A stretch of DNA of 64,000 nucleotides, taken from assembly GCA_937927915.1 (NCBI GenBank), contig CALGKB010000002.1, forward strand, positions 1 to 64,000, written 5' to 3'. How positions within the stretch are numbered: the stretch's first letter is position 1; each line of letters begins with the position of its first letter. Both the position numbers and the translations under genes were made by a program. The notes under the pieces are model-generated. The model made no database searches, was not told where the DNA came from, and was given only the letters and a program-made list of their open reading frames with translations. Positions 33,230 through 43,266 of the stretch are shown piece by piece. The stretch comes from an uncultured Pseudanabaenaceae cyanobacterium (GTDB lineage Bacteria > Cyanobacteriota > Cyanobacteriia > Pseudanabaenales > Pseudanabaenaceae).

Positions 33230-36200
33230 TTAAGCGGTTACAAAGCTAGCGCTAGTAACAGACGTAGCTGTGACGCCAGCTAGAATCATGACGTCTTTAC
33301 CGTCTAAGCGAATCACTGTGTTACCACCCACTTGCGTGATCGCCAGCTGATTAAATTGTAAACCACCGCTGAGCACTATTAGATCCTGCCCGACGACAAA
33401 GTCACCTACAAAGTCTGTGCCCGCATTTGCCTGTAGCACAAACCGATCGTTGCCTGCACCGCCAAACAGGAAGTCATTGCCCAAGTCACCAGTGAGCACA
33501 TCGTTCCCCTCGTTGCCGAAGAGAGTGTCGTTACCCTTGCCACCAAAGATGAGGTCGTCCCCTTCCCCACCGTAGATGACATCTTCACCAGCATTGCCAA
33601 ACAGGACATCCAAGCCAGGTCCACCAAAGATGACATCCTGACCAGGTCCCCCCGTAATGGTGTCGTTGCCACCGCGACCATCGATCGTGTCGTTGCCGTC
33701 CCCACCAGAGAGCAGCTCATCGTCATTGTTGCCGAGAATAGTATCGGTGAAGTCAGTTCTGATGGCAGGGGGAGTGGTGGATTCGGGGCTAAAGAAGGGC
33801 ACCGTTTGCGTAGTAGGTGTAATGGGGGAGAAGAAGGGACTCGCAAGGGGATCAGCCGCAGGCACACTACCATCGGAACCAACGCCATCGTTATCGATGA
33901 TGTTGACGATCACCGATTCCGTACCCGTTGCCAATGCTCCACTCACAGATTTAATAACCACTGCAAAACTTTCCGTCCGCTCGATCGTGCGGTCATCCAA
34001 AATGGGAATCACGATCGGGAACTCTTGCCTAGCCGTACCCGCAGTGAAGGTGATACTACCAGAGGAAGCAATAAAGTCCTTGCCAGCAGTAGCTTGACCT
34101 TCTGCATCACCGCCGACCACATCGTAGTCGATAGTCACCGTTGCCCCAGGATTAGCTGCGCCACTAAACACGATCGGTACCCTGACAGCACCAGCCCCTT
34201 CGCTGATATTGAAGGTACGCACATCCCCGAAGCTCACCGTACCAGTCAAGCGAGAAGTATCACCGTCATTGTCTTTGATTTGAACAACTGTCGAGTTGAC
34301 CACCAGAGTGCTTTCCCCGCGCTTTTCAGTTAAATTGAGGGTAAAGCTTTCGGTAGGCTCAGGGGTAAGGTCATCAATGATAGGAATACGAATAGTTTGG
34401 AAACCACCTACCCCATCGGCAAAGAACACAGCCTTTTGGTCAGAGAAAATAAAGTCCTTGCCCTCTTCTGCCACACCTATACCAGACGCCTTGCCCAGGG
34501 AAATTTCTGCATTTACAGCACCACTTGTGCCCCCTACCCGCTGTACACGAATATCCAGAAAGCCTTGCCCTTCATCGACCACATAGCTTGCCCTTTCAAA
34601 CTGGATGCTACCACGGGATGCCGCTGTACCAGCCGCTGCGTTGGGTCCGTCATTATCTAGGATAGTTACCGCTACAGGTCCACCAAGAACAGGGATAGGA
34701 ACGTTTGGCTCGTTACGGGGGTCAGGACGCTCAATAATTACAGGGTTAGCAGAACCAACATTGGTAATAACTTCCCTAATGGGCGGGAATTCAGGACGAT
34801 CGGTTCTAGCATCTGTAAGAGTTACGAGGAAGGAGCGGGAACTTTGAATAACATCGTTATCGATGATCGGGATACTAATAATGCGTGGGGTAGTATCGCC
34901 TATACCAAACCTCACCGTTTCTGAAACAGGGATAAAGTCTCTCTGGGGTGTGGCACCATTTTCTCCTGTACCCTGAACTGAAATCGTTGCTAACAGAGCA
35001 ACTGAAGGGTCTCCTACCCTTTCTACTTTTACTTGAGCAAACCGATCGAGACCTTCTGTCACTACCGGTGTAACACTACTAATCCTCAGTCCAATTCCTT
35101 CCCTAATCGTGACAGTTTGAATACCACCAGAAATGACCAGAGGTAAGGTAACACCGTTGACAGTGCGAGTACCCGTAGCAATGATCTGGAAGGACTCATC
35201 CTGTTCGTTGATTTGGTCAGGGATGATGCGTAGAGTAGTGGTCTGAGGGGAGGAGTTCTCAAAAGTAAAGGTTAGGGTGTCTGGTACGGGTGTAGTAAAG
35301 TCTTCCCCTACTTTTGCAGTAATATCTTGGGTTTTGATAGTAACTGTTCTTATTTCCCCAGGTTCAAAAACGCCATTGGGTAAGACTGTAATTGTTACTG
35401 TGTTCCCTTCATTAGGTGTTACAGGAGCGACCTGAACAGTTGCTGAGACATCATCATCAATAATGTTAACGATCGTTGTCCCGTTGCCGATAAACCCGCC
35501 GTTACTGTTACTAATCCGAACACTAAAAGTTTCTAGACCTTCTGCCTTAGTGTCATTGATGATGGGAATGCGTAGAGTTTCCCTAAAAGTTTGATTAGCA
35601 CCTTCAAAGTTAAAGGTACGGGTGATAGCTGTAAAATCTTCCCCTGCCGTAGCTGTGCCAGGTAAAATTTCGATCGTGTAATCACCCTTGGTTGCTACCC
35701 TGCCTCCTGGCGGGAAAATCACATCGATCGGGACTTCTACAAACCCTGCATTTTCAGGAACATTGATGATGGACTGGGCAAGAGTGATAGTAGGGAAGGT
35801 GCTGTTACTGCCATCGTTATCTTGAATTTGCACGACAGCCCGATCGACTACAAGATTGGTAGCCGCAGTTACATTCTGGTCGGTTCCCTGCCTACTTTCT
35901 GTAAGAACTAGGGTGAATTGCTCCGTTGGCTCAGGGAGATTGTCATCAATGATAGGAATGCGGATGATCTTGGGCGTTACGTCCTGATCGCCAAAGAAGA
36001 TAGAGGTCTGACCAGGATCGGAAATATCCTCTGTAGTGGCAGTACCAAACTTAACTTCTACTTTGCCTTGGATGACACCAAATTGCCCACCTTCCCGAAT
36101 AACACGAGCTTCAATGAAGGGCTGCCCCTCTACTACTACATAGTTGGCAAACTCAAAGCGCATGGTGCCCCGACCCAGAGGAGCAGGTTGATCTGGGCTG

Positions 36201-36574
36201 TCGTTGTCTAAGATGGTGATCACCAGCCGATCGGTGCCAGCGCTTGCCTTCCCCTTGATATCTTCCAAAGCAAAAACAAAGGTTTCAGGATTTTCTACGA
36301 TCGCATCATCTAGGATCGGAATTGTAAAGAAGAAATCCTCTTGAGTTGTAAGCCCAGGAATGGTATCCCCAGGGGAGAAAGTAACTGTAGAACTAGCAAA
36401 ACCAATGAAGTCTTTCCCTTCGTTAGCAGTGCCATCAATTGTTTTATACGAAAAACTTTGTAAACCCAAACCATCATTAACAGGGTCTGGGGTATAACGC
36501 ACCTGTACTGTTACTGCTGTAGTACCTTCTGTAACTGGATTGGGGGTAGCTCCAATAATACTTAACTTGCCCAT
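33230..36574 (-). CDS. giant Calx-beta / RTX calcium-binding protein (1114 aa)
   Basis: The protein is a string of about seven Calx-beta domains (roughly residues 1-890), each with a TVTF/FGIGDTT-type strand followed by PEPTESFTLNL or similar acidic calcium-site loops. A low-complexity Pro/Ser linker follows, then RTX nonapeptide repeats (about 960-1060; GGDGNDTIDGRGGNDTITGG). There is no N-terminal signal peptide. RTX repeats close to the C-terminus suggest type I secretion, though no type I exporter genes are in the window. A surface or adhesion role is likely. It is transcribed divergently from the 36909 gene. Confidence 0.85.
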   Translation of the reverse strand: MGKLSIIGATPNPVTEGTTAVTVQVRYTPDPVNDGLGLQSFSYKTIDGTANEGKDFIGFASSTVTFSPGDTIPGLTTQEDFFFTIPILDDAIVENPETFVFALEDIKGKASAGTDRLVITILDNDSPDQPAPLGRGTMRFEFANYVVVEGQPFIEARVIREGGQFGVIQGKVEVKFGTATTEDISDPGQTSIFFGDQDVTPKIIRIPIIDDNLPEPTEQFTLVLTESRQGTDQNVTAATNLVVDRAVVQIQDNDGSNSTFPTITLAQSIINVPENAGFVEVPIDVIFPPGGRVATKGDYTIEILPGTATAGEDFTAITRTFNFEGANQTFRETLRIPIINDTKAEGLETFSVRISNSNGGFIGNGTTIVNIIDDDVSATVQVAPVTPNEGNTVTITVLPNGVFEPGEIRTVTIKTQDITAKVGEDFTTPVPDTLTFTFENSSPQTTTLRIIPDQINEQDESFQIIATGTRTVNGVTLPLVISGGIQTVTIREGIGLRISSVTPVVTEGLDRFAQVKVERVGDPSVALLATISVQGTGENGATPQRDFIPVSETVRFGIGDTTPRIISIPIIDNDVIQSSRSFLVTLTDARTDRPEFPPIREVITNVGSANPVIIERPDPRNEPNVPIPVLGGPVAVTILDNDGPNAAAGTAASRGSIQFERASYVVDEGQGFLDIRVQRVGGTSGAVNAEISLGKASGIGVAEEGKDFIFSDQKAVFFADGVGGFQTIRIPIIDDLTPEPTESFTLNLTEKRGESTLVVNSTVVQIKDNDGDTSRLTGTVSFGDVRTFNISEGAGAVRVPIVFSGAANPGATVTIDYDVVGGDAEGQATAGKDFIASSGSITFTAGTARQEFPIVIPILDDRTIERTESFAVVIKSVSGALATGTESVIVNIIDNDGVGSDGSVPAADPLASPFFSPITPTTQTVPFFSPESTTPPAIRTDFTDTILGNNDDELLSGGDGNDTIDGRGGNDTITGGPGQDVIFGGPGLDVLFGNAGEDVIYGGEGDDLIFGGKGNDTLFGNEGNDVLTGDLGNDFLFGGAGNDRFVLQANAGTDFVGDFVVGQDLIVLSGGLQFNQLAITQVGGNTVIRLDGKDVMILAGVTATSVTSASFVTA

Positions 36575-36908
36575 ATCATCAACACTCCTCTAAACTGGTC
36601 GTAAACCACCATGATTCACCGACTATAGATAGCACACAACAGGAAAATTGTCACCCCTAAACCCAGGACGGCAACTATTTTGGAATGAGTGTCTAAATTT
36701 TACTGCCGATAACTGCAATTTTGCCTACTCCTTATCCCCTCTCCTGGACAAGATTACTTCCCAGAAAAAACAACTTAGTGTCAGATTTTGCCGTAAATAA
36801 AAGTGTTTTGATGGTGGTTTTTGGCTCTAGGGCTTGCTTTGGGGTCACTCGACAATTAATTAATTGTGTGGTATCACTGTGCGTGTATGTGTGGGAGGGT
36901 ATAGACAA
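36575..36908. other. divergent intergenic region between two RTX genes
   Basis: These 334 bases carry no supported gene. They must hold the promoters of both giant RTX genes. A perfect 14-base palindrome CAATTAATTAATTG lies at 36853-36866, about 40 bases before the plus-strand start, and could be an operator. GGGAGGG (36895-36901) is the ribosome binding site of the plus-strand gene. Confidence 0.5.
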
Positions 36909-39900
36909 ATGGCAATTATTAACGGCACGCCAGGAAACGATGTATTAGTCGGCACGCCTGAGGATGATGTTATTAATGGTTTAGACGGCAACGATGTTAT
37001 CAGTGGCTTAGAGGGTAACGATCAATTAGACGGCGGGGCTGGTAACGATAGTATTGCTGGCAATCAGGGTAACGACTCTATTTTTGGTGGGGCGGGGGAT
37101 GATACGCTCTACGGTGGTCAAGGCAATGACCTGGTAATTGGGGAAGCTGGTAACGATATTATTGGCGGCGATGCAGGGACTAACACGCTCACTGGTGGTG
37201 TCGGACGCGATCGCTTTATTCTCACCACTGCTGGTACAGCTATTATCACAGACTTCTTTGCAGGGGATGACTCCCTGGGTTTAAGTGGGGATTTGACGAT
37301 CGATGATATTGAAGTCTCCCAAAGTTTTGCTAACACATTGGTACTCGATCGGCGCACGGGCAACGTTTTAGCTACCTTAAATAATGTTAATTCTGCTGAT
37401 TTGCGCCGCCAGAATTTTGTGGATGCCGCAGGTAGAATAGTAAACTTCGCTCCTGTTCCCGCTACTTTGGTGGATGTAACTGCTACTGACCCGATCGCTA
37501 GGGCTACTAACCCCGATGACCCGATCGTGTTTACTGTTTCGCGGACTAACACCACAGGGGACTTAGTAGTTAACTTTACCTTGAGTACTTCTGCGGGTGT
37601 AGCGCTCCAAAATCCCCCCACCTCGGTACGGATTCCCAACGGACAGGCTTTTGCCAATGTCACAGTTACGCCCCAAGCTACGAGCCGTGATGGCACGGTT
37701 ACCATTACCCTGCAAGATAGCCCTAACTACGATGTACGGACGGGGATAGCTACGGGAACGGTGAGTGCACCTGTATCTTTGCCTACCCCTGCACCCCAAC
37801 CTGCGCCCCCTGAGGCACCGCCCTTTGTCGATTTAATCTTGACGCGCTCTGATATTCCCACCAGACCTGCCCAAGGGGAACAAGCTGTAGCCCTCTTTAC
37901 TGTGGGCAATAGAGGCACAGGCAGAGCCGATCGGGTGGTATTTGATCTGACTATGCCTGTAGATTCTGATGTAGTCAGGGTAGAGCCTTCTCAAGGAGTA
38001 TTTACAGGCTTTACGGGAGATAGTGCCCGCACGGGGATCATCAAGGTAGAACTGGGCAATATTGATCCCAATCGGGAAGCTACTATCCGTGTTACCTATG
38101 TACCCAAGACTACTGGTAACTTCTTGAGTTCTAATGCGCGGGTGACTGCGGCGCAGCCTGATGTTGATCCTTCTAACAACTTTGCTAATGCCAATGTAAC
38201 CGTTGTTCCCAGTCCTCCTAATCTGCCTGTGGTGTCTGTAGTGGCTGCTGAGGATGGGGTAGCCCGTGAGCCTGATAGTACTCAACTAGAGGGTACCGAT
38301 CGGGAAACTCCTACGGGCTTAGTAACCAGAGATTTCATCTTTAGGCGGACTGGCGGGGATTTATCTAGACCTTTGACGGTTAATTACACCCTAGAAGGTA
38401 CTGCCCAAAATGGCGTAGACTTTGCCCCGATCGGGTCTAGCGTGACATTTGCTCCCTTCGAGACTGAAGTTAGGGTAACCATTAGACCAATTCAAGACCG
38501 GCAGGTAGAGGGGGCAGAGTTTGTCCGTTTGAATCTTGTGCCCAATCCCTTGGTGTTCCGTGTGGATGCAACCAGAGGAGAAAACACAGCACGAATCGAG
38601 ATTGTAGATGTGCCCAACCCCGTAGGACCCAATCCCCTGCCTGGTACGGTAGTTAGTTTGGTAGCGATCGATCAGTTTACTGATGAGCTGGTGCCCGGTA
38701 CTGCTTCTCCTACCAGAGGGGTGCTGAGAGTAACTAGGGATAACACGATCGGGGACTTGGTAGTCAAAGTAGAAGTCACAGGAACTGCTACTCATGGTGT
38801 GGATTACATCTTGTTTGATACCTTGAATCGTGCCGTACCTGTGGTAAATGGTGTCGCTTTTGTTACTATCCCCGATGGGCAAAGATTTATTGATGTTTAT
38901 TTAGAAGCGATCGATGATCCACTGCAAGAAGGAGATGAGAGGGCTGTATTTAACCTTGCTCCTGACCCCAATGCCATCTATGTAATTGGTCGTCCCCAGG
39001 ATGTGGCATCTGACAGTGCTGCGATTATTACCATTCGGGATGATGAACCGCCATTACCGACACCTGTACTGAGACTAATACCTTCACAGCCAACAGCGAT
39101 CGAGGGTGGTCAAAATGCTGTTTTAACATTAACCAGGACAGGATCAACGGCTGATCCATTGAATGTGTCATTGACCACTGTTACAGCAGAGTTTAGGATT
39201 CAACCCCTAGTAATTGAGGGTGGTCAAACTGTTCCATCCCAAGAACAATTCAATACTCAAATTAGACCTGTACTACCATTGCCGCCATTTTTGACTGTAC
39301 CAGCTGGACAGCAATTCATAGATATTGATTTGGGAACAGTTAAAGTTAGAACACCACTGGTTGATCGAGTTGATGAGACAACAGTAACCGTGCAATTGAG
39401 GGTGGGTCGTACGGGGGATACTAGTACACCTCTCACCCTTCCCAGAAGTATTATTGATGTAATCGGTACATTAGGTGGCAATGCTACGCTGGGTCTTGAC
39501 TACGAATTACCTCCTTCCGTAGTAATTCCCGCTGGAGCAAATACTATAGATGTACCTATTCCTGCTCTGCTTGATAATCTTGTTGAAGGTACAGAAAGAT
39601 TTGCTGTACTAGCAGGTACTGAGAGTGGCCTTTTAGTTCTGGGACAACCCGCTGTCTTTTCGATTCAAGATGCAAATATCCCCGATCCGGAAGAAGCAGT
39701 TATCTTGTCTAACGAACAAGCTATAGCGGTTGAGGGTGCTACTCCAGGCACTCTCAGAGTACGTAGAACAGGTAGCACTGATAGAGCTGTTACAGTACCT
39801 TTAGTTGCAATTTCTTATGCAGAAACACGTGAATCAAGGCTAGTTGGGCTACCCGCTGAAGCTGGTCCTCCTGCATTTCCTGCTGAATCAGTACTTTTAA

Positions 39901-40766
39901 CTGCACCTCCGATCGCTCTTCCTCTGTTTGTTACATTTCCTGCAGGTCAGAGGGTTATCACAATTGATGCTACAACTAAGGTTTCAGGCGCTGCACTTTC
40001 AGGACGTGTAGCAGAGGCTGACTTGCAGTCAAAACTGTCTATATCTCGGTCGGGGGACATTTCTCGTCCTCTCACCATTCCGGGAACTGTAGTTGAGACA
40101 TTGCGTGCTACAGGCTTTCCAGGAGTAACACTAACTGTTGATGTTGATATACCTTCCTCAGCCGTCATACCAGCAGGACAGAGCTTTGTTGACGTTCCTG
40201 TAGTTGCCACTACAGATAATGTGTTTGAAGGACCTGAAAGTCTTGCCGTCATCATCAATCCTGATACTTTGCCCGATCTTGCCCCTGGTTACAGACCTGC
40301 TGGTAGTCCCCAAATTTTCTACATTACAGATGCAGGCTTAAATCTTATAGTTGGTACAATTAGCGCGGACATTTTGATTGGTACGAGCGGCTCAGATGTT
40401 TTATTGGGCGGTTTAGGTAATGATAACCTAACCGGTGGACCTGGAGCGGATCAGTTTGTGTTCACTCTACCCGCTGAGGGAGTTGATACAATAACAGACT
40501 TTGACCCTGATTTTGACTCTATCCGTATATCTCAGACTGGATTTGGGGCTGGTTTAACTCCTGGCACTCTCCCTGCCGCTAAGTTTGTTTCTGGTCCTGG
40601 TGTAACTACGCCCAGTAGCCCCGACCATCGGTTCATCTACGACACTACTACAGGTAATCTCCGCTTCGATCCTGATGGTAGTACACCTGGGGGGCAGCCT
40701 CCTGTTCTACTGGCTACTCTTACTGGCGCTCCCGCTCTTACAACCGCAAACATCGTTATTTTCTAG
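36909..40766 (+). CDS. giant RTX / Calx-beta protein with RTX repeats at both ends (1285 aa)
   Basis: The start is the ATG at 36909, preceded by GGGAGGG; the longer frame from 36864 has no support. RTX repeats come first (about residues 5-100; NGLDGNDVISGLEGNDQLDG), then Calx-beta-like segments. A DUF11-type domain follows (ARVTAAQPDVDPSNNFANANV), then more Calx-beta repeats. A second RTX block near the C-terminus ends in a secretion-type tail (FIYDTTTGNLRFDPDGST, final IVIF). No signal peptide is present, so type I secretion is likely. It probably acts as a calcium-dependent surface or matrix protein. A terminator follows 23 bases later. Confidence 0.85.
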   Translation: MAIINGTPGNDVLVGTPEDDVINGLDGNDVISGLEGNDQLDGGAGNDSIAGNQGNDSIFGGAGDDTLYGGQGNDLVIGEAGNDIIGGDAGTNTLTGGVGRDRFILTTAGTAIITDFFAGDDSLGLSGDLTIDDIEVSQSFANTLVLDRRTGNVLATLNNVNSADLRRQNFVDAAGRIVNFAPVPATLVDVTATDPIARATNPDDPIVFTVSRTNTTGDLVVNFTLSTSAGVALQNPPTSVRIPNGQAFANVTVTPQATSRDGTVTITLQDSPNYDVRTGIATGTVSAPVSLPTPAPQPAPPEAPPFVDLILTRSDIPTRPAQGEQAVALFTVGNRGTGRADRVVFDLTMPVDSDVVRVEPSQGVFTGFTGDSARTGIIKVELGNIDPNREATIRVTYVPKTTGNFLSSNARVTAAQPDVDPSNNFANANVTVVPSPPNLPVVSVVAAEDGVAREPDSTQLEGTDRETPTGLVTRDFIFRRTGGDLSRPLTVNYTLEGTAQNGVDFAPIGSSVTFAPFETEVRVTIRPIQDRQVEGAEFVRLNLVPNPLVFRVDATRGENTARIEIVDVPNPVGPNPLPGTVVSLVAIDQFTDELVPGTASPTRGVLRVTRDNTIGDLVVKVEVTGTATHGVDYILFDTLNRAVPVVNGVAFVTIPDGQRFIDVYLEAIDDPLQEGDERAVFNLAPDPNAIYVIGRPQDVASDSAAIITIRDDEPPLPTPVLRLIPSQPTAIEGGQNAVLTLTRTGSTADPLNVSLTTVTAEFRIQPLVIEGGQTVPSQEQFNTQIRPVLPLPPFLTVPAGQQFIDIDLGTVKVRTPLVDRVDETTVTVQLRVGRTGDTSTPLTLPRSIIDVIGTLGGNATLGLDYELPPSVVIPAGANTIDVPIPALLDNLVEGTERFAVLAGTESGLLVLGQPAVFSIQDANIPDPEEAVILSNEQAIAVEGATPGTLRVRRTGSTDRAVTVPLVAISYAETRESRLVGLPAEAGPPAFPAESVLLTAPPIALPLFVTFPAGQRVITIDATTKVSGAALSGRVAEADLQSKLSISRSGDISRPLTIPGTVVETLRATGFPGVTLTVDVDIPSSAVIPAGQSFVDVPVVATTDNVFEGPESLAVIINPDTLPDLAPGYRPAGSPQIFYITDAGLNLIVGTISADILIGTSGSDVLLGGLGNDNLTGGPGADQFVFTLPAEGVDTITDFDPDFDSIRISQTGFGAGLTPGTLPAAKFVSGPGVTTPSSPDHRFIYDTTTGNLRFDPDGSTPGGQPPVLLATLTGAPALTTANIVIF

Positions 40767-40788
40767 TTCTGCTTCCACCCTCTTGTTA

Positions 40789-40824
40789 CTCTCGATCGTT
40801 CTTTCCCGATCGGGAGTTTTTTTT
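40789..40824 (+). terminator. rho-independent terminator after the giant RTX gene
   Basis: CTCTCGATCG and CGATCGGGAG form a ten-base-pair stem (one T-G pair) with the loop TTCTTTCC, followed by eight T. The stem is built from two CGATCG words. Confidence 0.85.
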
Positions 40825-40976
40825 ATGTCTTTTACAAACAAAAGAAGAAAGACAACATAGAAAATGATTAGCCAAGCCAGAAGATCACATGAGCAGATTG
40901 CCTTAACACCTCAGACAGTAACCATGACTACCTACGCAACATTGGTACAATAGTGATGACGAGTTGAGAACCATTT

Positions 40977-41246
40977 ATGTCGGAGCAAGAATTTCAAGCC
41001 CAAGTTCTGCAAAGCCTTGACAAGCTGGGAAGTCGCCTTGACAATGTGGAAAATCGCCTTGACAAGCTGGAAAATCGTCTTGACAAGCTGGAAAATCGCC
41101 TTGACCACCTAGAAGTCAACCTAGAAAAATTCAACGACAAATTCAGCAACTACCAACAAGCGATCCAGTGGGTTGTGCAGTTATCCTTTACTCTCATTGC
41201 TTCTGCCACCGTAACAGTTATCATCTCTTCCGTCCTAGGGCGCTAA
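40977..41246 (+). CDS. coiled-coil protein with C-terminal membrane helix
   Basis: The 89-residue protein has near-perfect heptads (LDKLGSRLDNVENRLDKLEN, then LENRLDKLENRLDHLE) followed by a membrane helix (WVVQLSFTLIASATVTVIIS). The heptads are encoded by a 21-base tandem DNA repeat. Similar short tail-anchored coiled coils occur in many cyanobacterial genomes, with no known function. The tail-anchored form suggests a trimer or dimer on a membrane. The following short ORF (41292) may be a truncated relative. Confidence 0.75.
   Translation: MSEQEFQAQVLQSLDKLGSRLDNVENRLDKLENRLDKLENRLDHLEVNLEKFNDKFSNYQQAIQWVVQLSFTLIASATVTVIISSVLGR
41032..41112 (+). repeat. 21-base tandem repeat encoding heptads
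   Basis: About four imperfect copies of a 21-base unit (CTTGACAAGCTGGAAAATCG with one further base) encode the LENRLDK heptad. Copies differ at a few positions. Such repeats can change copy number by slippage and lengthen the coil by two helical turns per unit. Confidence 0.8.
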
Positions 41247-41291
41247 GCATTTTAGATTATGATCGGGCAGACATTTTAAGAGAATTTCACG

Positions 41292-41471
41292 ATGGCAGAC
41301 ATCACAAACGAACAACTCAAGAATTTAATCCTGGGCAAATTTGCCGAGCTACGGGATGGGATCAAAAACGTCCGCACCGAACTCAAAGGGCAAATCAAGA
41401 CAGTAGAGTCTAGGCTAGTAAGACGCGCAAATCATTTTTGCACTTCTACACCCTTCCAAAAGGCAATGTAA
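41292..41471 (+). CDS. possible truncated coiled-coil ORF (59 codons)
   Basis: An ATG-initiated frame encodes MADITNEQLKNLILGKFAEL followed by a charged helix (KNVRTELKGQIKTVESRLV), then unrelated residues up to a TAA. The first 45 residues look like the start of a cyanobacterial coiled-coil protein similar to the preceding gene. The rest overlaps the DUF427 gene on the other strand and is probably read-through. It may be a gene remnant. Confidence 0.3.
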   Translation: MADITNEQLKNLILGKFAELRDGIKNVRTELKGQIKTVESRLVRRANHFCTSTPFQKAM

Positions 41472-41716
41472 CCTTTGATATTTTGGGCAGCGGGTTTGGG
41501 GTCAGGGTAGTACCAGGCGGCATTGGGATTGACTTTGCCATCTACCACGACATCGTAGTAACTAGCTACTCCCTTCCAACCACAGGTAGTATGGTGGTCA
41601 GATTCCCGCAGGTATTCCTTCTTCACAGCCTCAGGGGGAAAGTAGTAGTTGTTCTCCACAATCTGACACCGATCGGATTCTGCAATCACTGCGCCGTTCC
41701 AAATTGCCTTTGCCAT
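41432..41716 (-). CDS. DUF427 protein
   Basis: The 94-residue protein has the DUF427 pattern: AKAIWNGAVIAESDRCQIVE, NNYYFPPEAV, then DHHTTCGWKGVASYYDVVVD and a C-terminal AAWYYPDP. The family is small, soluble and beta-rich, found in bacteria and fungi, with no assigned enzyme activity. The gene stands 50 bases before argH on the same strand, and its 3' end overlaps a doubtful plus-strand ORF. Confidence 0.88.
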   Translation of the reverse strand: MAKAIWNGAVIAESDRCQIVENNYYFPPEAVKKEYLRESDHHTTCGWKGVASYYDVVVDGKVNPNAAWYYPDPKPAAQNIKGYIAFWKGVEVQK

Positions 41717-41766
41717 AGCTTTTCCGAGTTTCTATACTCCCATGTTACCAACCCTTTTCCTGATGT

Positions 41767-43152
41767 TTAACCCCTCTCCTGTAGGATTTTTTTTGCTTCT
41801 TCCAGTTGCTGGTGCACCTGTTCTATGGCTGTACCCCCATAGCTACGGCGGGCATCGACTACGTGTTCGGGGGCTATAGCATCGTAAATGTCTTCACTGA
41901 AGAGGGGATGAAAAGCTTGCCACCGATCAATCGGTAGTTGATTTAGCAAAATACCTTCTTCGACACAAGTTTTGACGATGCGTCCTACGATGTTGTATGC
42001 TTCGCGGAAGGGTACACCTTTGGCGGCTAGGTAGTCTGCCACATCAGTAGCGTTGGAAAAGTCACTGTGGACAGCATGGTAGAGGGATTCGCGCTGAAAA
42101 GATAAACCTTCCTGCACTAGAATCGTCATGGCTTGCAGACAGCCACGCACGGTTTTTACTGTATCGAAGAGGGCTTCCTTATCTTCCTGCATATCCTTGT
42201 TGTAGGCAAGGGGTAACCCTTTGAGCATAGTGAGCATGGCTTGCAGATGACCAAAGACCCGCCCTGTCTTACCTCGCACTAACTCCGGCACATCGGGGTT
42301 TTTCTTCTGGGGCATGATGCTAGAACCAGTACTGACCCGATCGCTTAACACCACAAACTGAAATTCCTGGGAAGACCACAGGATCACTTCCTCCGCCAGG
42401 CGACTGAGGTGCACCATGATCAAACTACAGGCACAGCAAAATTCCACGACAAAATCCCGATCGCTGACACTGTCTAAGCTATTGCGGGTGACACCGTTGA
42501 ACTGGAGTAATTGGGCGGTATAGGCGCGATCGATAGGAAAAGTGGTGCCTGCCAGTGCCCCTGCTCCCAGGGGACAGATGTTGACCCGTTGATAGATTTC
42601 CCCGAGGCGTTGGTAGTCTCGCTCTGCCATTTCAAAATAGGCAAGGAGATGGTGTGCCAAACTGATAGGCTGGGCGCGTTGCAGGTGAGTGTAACCGGGA
42701 ATGAGGGTGTAGAGATGCTGTTCCGCTAAGTTGACTAATGCCTGCTGCCAGCGGTGGAGGTCGGATTTGATTAACTGAATTTGTTCTCGTAGGTAGAGAC
42801 GGACATCCGTTGCCACTTGGTCATTGCGGGAGCGGGCGGTGTGCAACTTTTTCCCTAGGTCACCGATCAACTCTGTTAAACGTCTTTCCACCGCAAAATG
42901 CACATCCTCTGCTTCAATACCAGGTTGAAATGTTCCTGAGCGGTATTCCTGGCGGATTTGTTCCAGTCCTTGCACGATCGTGTCCGCTTCAGCGGCAGTG
43001 AGGATGCCCTGGTGGGCTAGCATTTGGGCGTGGGCCTGGGAGCCTGTGATGTCGTATTCAATCAGAGCAATGTCAAAGGGGATGCTGGCGTTAAATGCCA
43101 CAATAGCGGGGTGCAAAGCTAACTCAAACCGTTGACTCCAGGGTGCTGACAT
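41767..43152 (-). CDS. argH: argininosuccinate lyase
   Basis: ArgH splits argininosuccinate into arginine and fumarate, the last step of arginine synthesis. The 461-residue protein has the superfamily signature [20 protein letters not shown], the [13 protein letters not shown] block and the [20 protein letters not shown] block with its catalytic His. The ATG at 43152 ([10 protein letters not shown]) is preferred over the in-frame TTG at 43164. It is divergent from proS. Confidence 0.95.
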   Translation of the reverse strand: MSAPWSQRFELALHPAIVAFNASIPFDIALIEYDITGSQAHAQMLAHQGILTAAEADTIVQGLEQIRQEYRSGTFQPGIEAEDVHFAVERRLTELIGDLGKKLHTARSRNDQVATDVRLYLREQIQLIKSDLHRWQQALVNLAEQHLYTLIPGYTHLQRAQPISLAHHLLAYFEMAERDYQRLGEIYQRVNICPLGAGALAGTTFPIDRAYTAQLLQFNGVTRNSLDSVSDRDFVVEFCCACSLIMVHLSRLAEEVILWSSQEFQFVVLSDRVSTGSSIMPQKKNPDVPELVRGKTGRVFGHLQAMLTMLKGLPLAYNKDMQEDKEALFDTVKTVRGCLQAMTILVQEGLSFQRESLYHAVHSDFSNATDVADYLAAKGVPFREAYNIVGRIVKTCVEEGILLNQLPIDRWQAFHPLFSEDIYDAIAPEHVVDARRSYGGTAIEQVHQQLEEAKKILQERG

Positions 43153-43266
43153 AACTTTTGGCAATCAAATTATTTCAATTTAACCGATCGTTTTACCAGA
43201 TTCAATGCATACTGCGGGTAGATTTCAAGCTAAGATGATGCCACTGTTGTTTGCCGTAACTGAGCC

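Noticed and set aside
33406-34660. Long frames opposite and in other phases of the RTX gene (up to 175 codons)
   Set aside because: They are low-complexity Ser/Thr/Val/Leu-rich shadows of the repetitive Calx-beta/RTX coding sequence, with no ribosome binding sites or recognisable domains.
37026-37160. CRISPR or satellite DNA in the GGxGNDxx-coding stretch
   Set aside because: The imperfect 27-base periodicity is explained by RTX nonapeptides in an open frame.
41438-41770. 110-codon plus-strand frame opposite DUF427
   Set aside because: It is antisense to a clear DUF427 family gene and has no family resemblance of its own.
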